Shown here: positions 6,760 through 9,069 of the stretch, piece by piece
Layout: each line of letters starts with the position of its first letter
Numbering within the stretch: position 1 is the stretch's first letter
Source of the DNA: Bacteroidota bacterium
GTDB taxonomy: Bacteria > Bacteroidota > Bacteroidia > Bacteroidales > Prolixibacteraceae
Reading direction: 5' to 3'
DNA length: 9,069 nt
Assembly: GCA_023488865.1 (NCBI GenBank)
Contig: JAMDDG010000346.1
Span: 1-9,069, forward strand
Notes under the pieces: model-generated
Told to the model about the DNA's origin: nothing
The model's database searches: none
What the model saw: the letters and a program-made list of their open reading frames with translations, nothing else
Position numbers and translations under genes: made by a program

Positions 6760-7113
6760 ATGGAACTTCAATTGATTCAAAACAAGATTCATGAGATCCG
6801 GGGACAACGGGTTATGATGGACTTTGACCTGGCTGAAATGTACGGGGTAGAAACAAGGAGTTTGAAACAAGCGGTAAAAAGAAACCATGAGCGCTTCCCT
6901 CCCGATTTCATGTTTGAATTGTCAAAAATAGAATGGGATAGTTTGATATCACATTTTGTGATATCAAACCGTGGAGGAAATAGGTTTTTGCCTTATGCCT
7001 TTACAGAACAGGGAGTTGCCATGCTCTCCAGTGTATTACGAAGTGACAAGGCGATCGCCCTTCGACTTCGCTCAGGGACCGGCTCCAAATCGAAAATCCA
7101 AAATCCAAAATAA
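6760..7113 (+). CDS. ORF6N-domain protein, truncated at the C-terminus
   Basis: 117 residues. Residues 1-101 match the ORF6N domain of phage and Bacteroidetes proteins (putative DNA-binding, often on mobile elements): IHEIRGQRVMMDFDLAEMYGVET at the start, LKQAVKRNHERFPPDFMFEL in the middle, and RGGNRFLPYAFTEQGVAMLSSVLRSDKAIA at the end. In intact relatives SVLxSxxAI is followed by NIxIMRxF and a further helical region. Here the sequence switches after SDKAIA to a repeat-derived tail (LRLRSGTGSKSKIQNPK) coded by 7058-7112, then TAA. So the protein has an ORF6N domain but lacks its usual C-terminal part. It could be a decaying cargo gene or a short functional form. No phage or transposase gene is next to it. 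The ATG is preceded by a purine-rich stretch. The next gene starts 3 bases after the stop. Confidence 0.75.
   Translation: MELQLIQNKIHEIRGQRVMMDFDLAEMYGVETRSLKQAVKRNHERFPPDFMFELSKIEWDSLISHFVISNRGGNRFLPYAFTEQGVAMLSSVLRSDKAIALRLRSGTGSKSKIQNPK
6941..6969. repeat. Perfect hairpin-forming inverted repeat inside the ORF6N gene
   Basis: The arm GTTTGATATCAC (6941-6952) is the exact reverse complement of GTGATATCAAAC (6958-6969), with a 5-nt ATTTT centre whose outer A-T can also pair. It lies in the coding frame, encoding the I-S-H-F-V-I-S stretch just before the RGGNRFLPYAFTEQG motif. Confidence 0.85.
7058..7112 (+). repeat. Repeat-derived segment at the ORF6N/comF junction
   Basis: Two parts. First, CCCTTCGACTTCGCTCAGGG (7058-7077), which I recall as a dispersed short sequence in many Bacteroidetes genomes (not verified here). 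Second, a 7-nt tandem repeat AAAATCC (7093-7099 and 7100-7106, with partial units on both sides, about 7086-7112). Together they replace the expected ORF6N C-terminal coding sequence, supply its TAA stop, and form the leader of the comF gene. Confidence 0.6.
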
Positions 7114-7116
7114 TTT

Positions 7117-7797
7117 ATGCTTCTCGACGACTTCCTCTCCCTCTTCTACCCCCGTCTTTGCGCGGGATGCCACGCACCGCTGGTACGCGGCGAAGAGGTA
7201 ATCTGTCTTGGCTGCCTGGCCGATCTGCCGAAAACCGGGTTTGAGAAGATACCGGATAATCCGGTTGCGCAACTTTTCTGGGGAAGGGCAGAGATCAAAA
7301 TGGCAACCTCTTTTTGCAGTTTCGACAAAGGTGGTATTGTACAGCATTTTATGCACCAACTCAAATACAAAGGAGCTAAGGAGGTCGGCGAAAAATTGGG
7401 TAATTTGTTCGGATCTGTTTTAAACAAATGTGTCCCCTACCGGGAAATTGAACTCCTGGTACCGGTGCCTTTGCATCCAAAAAGGGAGCACAAACGGGGT
7501 TACAACCAGAGTACCGAGATCGGCCGGGGAATATCCGTCGCGATGGGAAAGCCCTTGATGACAGGTAATCTGATCCGGAACCATTACTCAACGACCCAAA
7601 CCAACAAAGGCAGGTTCGAACGCTGGGAAAATGTGAAAGAGTTGTTTAGTGTCCGCAAACCTGAACTTTTGGAAGGAAAGCACCTCCTGCTGATCGACGA
7701 TGTGGTGACAACCGGCTCTACTTTGGAAGCCTGCGCGCAGGCTTTGTTGAAGGTACCAGGTACGACAGTCAGTGTTGCAACCATTGCATATGCTTAA
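7117..7797 (+). CDS. ComF family protein (phosphoribosyltransferase-like)
   Basis: 226 residues, normal for the family. The N-terminal zinc ribbon has CAGC (15-18) and CLGC (30-33). The phosphoribosyltransferase domain shows LKYKG (82-86), PVPLHPKREHKRGYNQ (116-131), TQTNKGRFERWENV (160-173) and the PRPP-binding loop LLLIDDVVTTGST (190-202). ComF proteins are needed for DNA uptake in competent bacteria such as Bacillus and Haemophilus, and are thought to act in the cytoplasm on incoming single-stranded DNA. In Bacteroidetes the gene is common even where competence is unproven, so the role here is inferred from family only; no other competence gene is in the window. ATG 7117 follows the truncated ORF6N stop by 3 bases and sits in an AT-rich repeat leader, so it may depend on read-through from the ORF6N promoter or on a promoter inside that gene. 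No T-tract terminator follows; a palindromic repeat cluster begins 9 bases after the stop. Confidence 0.93.
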   Translation: MLLDDFLSLFYPRLCAGCHAPLVRGEEVICLGCLADLPKTGFEKIPDNPVAQLFWGRAEIKMATSFCSFDKGGIVQHFMHQLKYKGAKEVGEKLGNLFGSVLNKCVPYREIELLVPVPLHPKREHKRGYNQSTEIGRGISVAMGKPLMTGNLIRNHYSTTQTNKGRFERWENVKELFSVRKPELLEGKHLLLIDDVVTTGSTLEACAQALLKVPGTTVSVATIAYA

Positions 7798-7805
7798 GGC
7801 GTTTA

Positions 7806-7945
7806 TTCATTGCCATTGGCTTTAGCCTACGGATCAAGGGCAAAATGGAGAGAAGGCTTTAGCCAAACCGGAGGTGTCATATTCGGCTAAAGCCGCTCTT
7901 TCATCTCGATACATCAATCCGTCGGCTAAAGCCGACGGCAATGAA
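7806..7945. repeat. Nested palindromic repeat cluster (REP/REPIN-like), four GGCTTTAGCC copies
   Basis: Four copies of a 10-nt core in two nested inverted pairs: GGCTTTAGCC at 7818-7827 and 7855-7864, and its complement GGCTAAAGCC at 7885-7894 and 7924-7933. The outer arms are 29 nt (7806-7834 and 7917-7945) and match at 26 of 29 positions as an inverted repeat, both ending in the TTCATTGCC motif. The right arm contains a perfect 9-bp hairpin, CCGTCGGCT-AA-AGCCGACGG (7919-7938). The cluster lies between the convergent 3' ends of comF and ubiX, a typical site for REP-type elements. No transposase (RAYT) gene is present in the window, so it would be non-autonomous. Confidence 0.85.
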
Positions 7946-8000
7946 AAGGACAAACCTATTCCGCTATCTTCCATCTAAGGATTTCCGCTACTCCTCTCTC

Positions 8001-8021
8001 ATAACTTATAACTCATAACTC
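8001..8021. repeat. Three 7-nt tandem repeats overlapping the end of ubiX
   Basis: ATAACTT-ATAACTC-ATAACTC at 8001-8021. Read on the - strand it encodes the last residues of UbiX (SYEL) and its TAA stop, then continues past the stop. The unit length is the same as that of the repeat at 7086-7112, but the sequence differs. Confidence 0.75.
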
Positions 8022-8602
8022 CCTTTCTTTCCCCATTCAAATCCAGCATTCTTAACCCCCATTAAATCCAAAACCCTGTTAACCACTGTGTCGACCAACT
8101 CTTCCAAAGATGCGGGCAATGAGTAAAACGACGGCGCAGCCGGAACCACAATAGCCCCGGCTTCGGTGAGGGCCACCATATTCCGGAGATGGATTAAATT
8201 GTACGGCATTTCACGTGGGACGACGATTAGGCGACCGCGTTCTTTTAAGATTACATCTCCGGAGCGGGTAATCAAATCATCTGAAATTCCGCCTGCAATG
8301 CGCCCCAGCGTACCCATGGAACAGGGGATGATAACCATTGTGCTATATCCGGCCGACCCGGATGCAAAAGGGGCGTAAAAATCATTGGGCCCGTAAATTG
8401 GATAGGGAATTGTTCGCGGGTTTATTTCTTCTTTCAACTCAAACGCCCAGATATCCAGCGCGTTCTTTGAAAAGACAACGCCGCACGCCTCCGGCTGGAT
8501 TTCAGCATGGCTCAATTTTTCTATCAGCCTTTTGGCATACACCGATCCGCTGGCGCCGGTAATGGCAATGATGATTTTTTTACCCTGTTCAGGGATTCCC
8601 AT
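8006..8602 (-). CDS. ubiX: Flavin prenyltransferase UbiX
   Basis: Makes prenylated FMN from FMNH2 and dimethylallyl phosphate, the cofactor of UbiD-type decarboxylases. 198 residues (E. coli UbiX 189). The flavodoxin-like fold starts with KKIIIAITGASGS (8-20, flavin phosphate loop). The signature PCSMGTLGRIAGGISDDLITR (93-113) and KERGRLIVVPREMP (120-133) hold the prenyl phosphate-binding and catalytic residues (Lys120, Arg130 and Glu131 by family position). AAPSFYSLP (155-163) and the C-terminal helix LEELVDTVVNRVLDLMGV (166-183) complete the family pattern. The last residues run into a 7-nt tandem repeat, so the extreme C-terminus is probably not conserved. No ubiD-like partner lies in the window. 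Bacteroidetes normally use menaquinone, so a partner in menaquinone synthesis or another decarboxylation is more likely than ubiquinone synthesis. The ATG chosen lies just downstream of a -7-like element. Confidence 0.95.
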   Translation of the reverse strand: MGIPEQGKKIIIAITGASGSVYAKRLIEKLSHAEIQPEACGVVFSKNALDIWAFELKEEINPRTIPYPIYGPNDFYAPFASGSAGYSTMVIIPCSMGTLGRIAGGISDDLITRSGDVILKERGRLIVVPREMPYNLIHLRNMVALTEAGAIVVPAAPSFYSLPASLEELVDTVVNRVLDLMGVKNAGFEWGKKGSYEL

Positions 8603-8618
8603 TTTCTTACATTTTTTA

Positions 8619-8626
8619 CAAAGTTA
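8619..8626 (-). promoter_or_regulatory. Bacteroidetes-type -7 element upstream of ubiX
   Basis: On the - strand TAACTTTG matches TAnnTTTG exactly, 16 bases before the ubiX ATG (8602). No TTG is seen at the expected -33 position, and the leader would be only about 10 bases, so the call is tentative. Confidence 0.35.
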
Positions 8627-8682
8627 TCAAATTTTAAAAAGGAAGATATGTTCTTCCCGTTCAATCGTTGCCAGCGGCACCC

Positions 8683-8710
8683 GTAGAGACGTTGCATGCA
8701 ACGTCTCTAC
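8683..8710. repeat. 28-bp perfect palindrome upstream of ubiX
   Basis: GTAGAGACGTTGCA (8683-8696) is followed directly by its exact reverse complement (8697-8710), with no spacer. A C-rich stretch (8709-8730, including ccccgcccccgcc) adjoins it. I recall very similar GTAGAGACG... palindromes dispersed in Bacteroidetes and cyanobacterial genomes, so it is probably a member of a repeat family; this could not be checked. It lies between the 3' terminator of the right-edge gene and the ubiX promoter region. Confidence 0.9.
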
Positions 8711-8739
8711 CCCACGGCCCCGCCCCCGCCACAAGGCAC

Positions 8740-8767
8740 AAAAAAAGCCTCCCCGAAGGGAGGCTTT
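8740..8767 (-). terminator. Rho-independent terminator of the right-edge gene, UUCG tetraloop
   Basis: Read on the - strand: AAAGCCTCCC, loop TTCG, GGGAGGCTTT, then T's (stem 8767-8758 with 8753-8744, T-run to 8740). The stem is a perfect 10 bp closed by the extra-stable C(UUCG)G tetraloop. It begins 30 bases after the stop codon of the gene at 8798 and points away from it. Confidence 0.92.
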
Positions 8768-8797
8768 AAATATAGAAAACTATCGATTTGTTGTTGA

Positions 8798-9069
8798 TTA
8801 TTGAACCAAAGCAAGTTCAGCTTTTGTGGTTATACCCGTTGCTGGAGCTGCAAAAGCAGGAGTGTGAGATGAATCAGCAGACATTTTTGAAGATAATGTA
8901 GTAGCTGTTGATCCAATATAGTCTAAGTTAAGAGACAATACCGGTGCAGAATAAAGAGCTACATAAGCCTTCAATGATGAAAGGGCAGCAGATGTAATAA
9001 CAGTCTCAACATAAGGAGTAGTAATAGTTGCAGCTTGTGCATTTGTATAAGTAAATGCCAATTTGTTAG
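8798..9069 (-). CDS. Unrecognised Ala/Ser/Thr-rich protein, C-terminal part
   Basis: The frame is open to the right edge (whole codons from 9067), so at least the last 89 codons are seen and the start is probably outside; the only internal start candidate near the edge is a TTG at 9061. The visible part is rich in Ala, Thr and Ser, has no Cys or Trp, few charged residues, and a mildly hydrophobic middle (YVALYSAPVLSLNLDYIG). The A/T/S-rich, low-charge make-up would suit an exported or surface-assembled protein, but no signal peptide, domain or catalytic motif is visible and I do not recognise a family. The strong dedicated terminator 30 bases downstream supports a real, transcribed gene rather than a chance frame. 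The next gene leftwards, ubiX, is in the same direction but lies beyond that terminator. Confidence 0.6.
   Translation of the reverse strand, partial: NKLAFTYTNAQAATITTPYVETVITSAALSSLKAYVALYSAPVLSLNLDYIGSTATTLSSKMSADSSHTPAFAAPATGITTKAELALVQ

Noticed and set aside
7806..7834. Intrinsic terminator for comF at the first palindrome arm
   Set aside because: No T-tract follows any of the hairpins in the cluster, so classical rho-independent termination is not supported.
7806..7945. CRISPR-like array from the four spaced GGCTTTAGCC copies
   Set aside because: The copies alternate in orientation, the core is only 10 nt, the spacings are unequal and no cas gene is present; a palindromic REP-like cluster fits better.
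8676..8739. GGCAC at 8676-8680 and 8735-8739 as a target-site duplication around the 28-bp palindrome
   Set aside because: A 5-nt match over about 60 bases in GC-rich DNA is easily chance; an empty-site comparison would be needed.
1..9069. A new defence, secretion or other multigene system
   Set aside because: Apart from the partial right-edge gene, every clear gene falls in a known family, mostly housekeeping, with no cluster of unknown genes; only repeats and two degraded genes are out of the ordinary.

Overview
The window looks like a chromosomal segment of a Bacteroidetes (Bacteroidota) bacterium. The reasons are TonB-C and receptor-plug modules fused to a CarboxypepD_reg-like domain, an ORF6N-domain protein, a lipobox cyclophilin, start codons with little or no Shine-Dalgarno sequence, and matches to the Bacteroidetes -7 promoter element TAnnTTTG. 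Assignment below phylum is not supported from sequence alone. No rRNA, tRNA, CRISPR array or complete insertion sequence was seen.

Layout. 1-1484 (+) is the 3' part of a multidomain envelope protein (regulatory domain, proline-rich linker, two plug-like repeats, two TonB C-terminal domains), closed by a clear intrinsic terminator. 1561-1891 is the wreck of a 4,5-DOPA-type extradiol dioxygenase gene with its middle deleted. 2018-3211 (+) is a YbjJ-like MFS transporter. 3364-5677 (+) is a tight aroB-aroA pair (shikimate pathway steps 2 and 6) behind a consensus-like -7 element. 5667-6497 (-) is a lipoprotein cyclophilin whose 3' end overlaps that of aroA. A 262-base divergent intergenic region follows, then a C-terminally truncated ORF6N protein (6760-7113, +), immediately followed by a ComF-family phosphoribosyltransferase-like protein (7117-7797, +). 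ubiX (8006-8602, -) converges on comF, and a strong terminator and the end of an unrecognised Ala/Ser/Thr-rich gene (8798-9069, -) close the window.

The housekeeping genes look intact. The unusual material lies in and between the genes of the right half: a nested palindromic (REP/REPIN-like) cluster between the convergent comF and ubiX genes, two 7-nt tandem repeats sitting on gene ends, a 28-bp perfect palindrome upstream of ubiX, and a perfect 12-bp-arm hairpin inside the ORF6N gene. Together with the two degraded genes, these suggest local remodelling by small repeats. I did not find convincing evidence of a new multigene system. The most open questions are the unknown right-edge gene and the repeat families.
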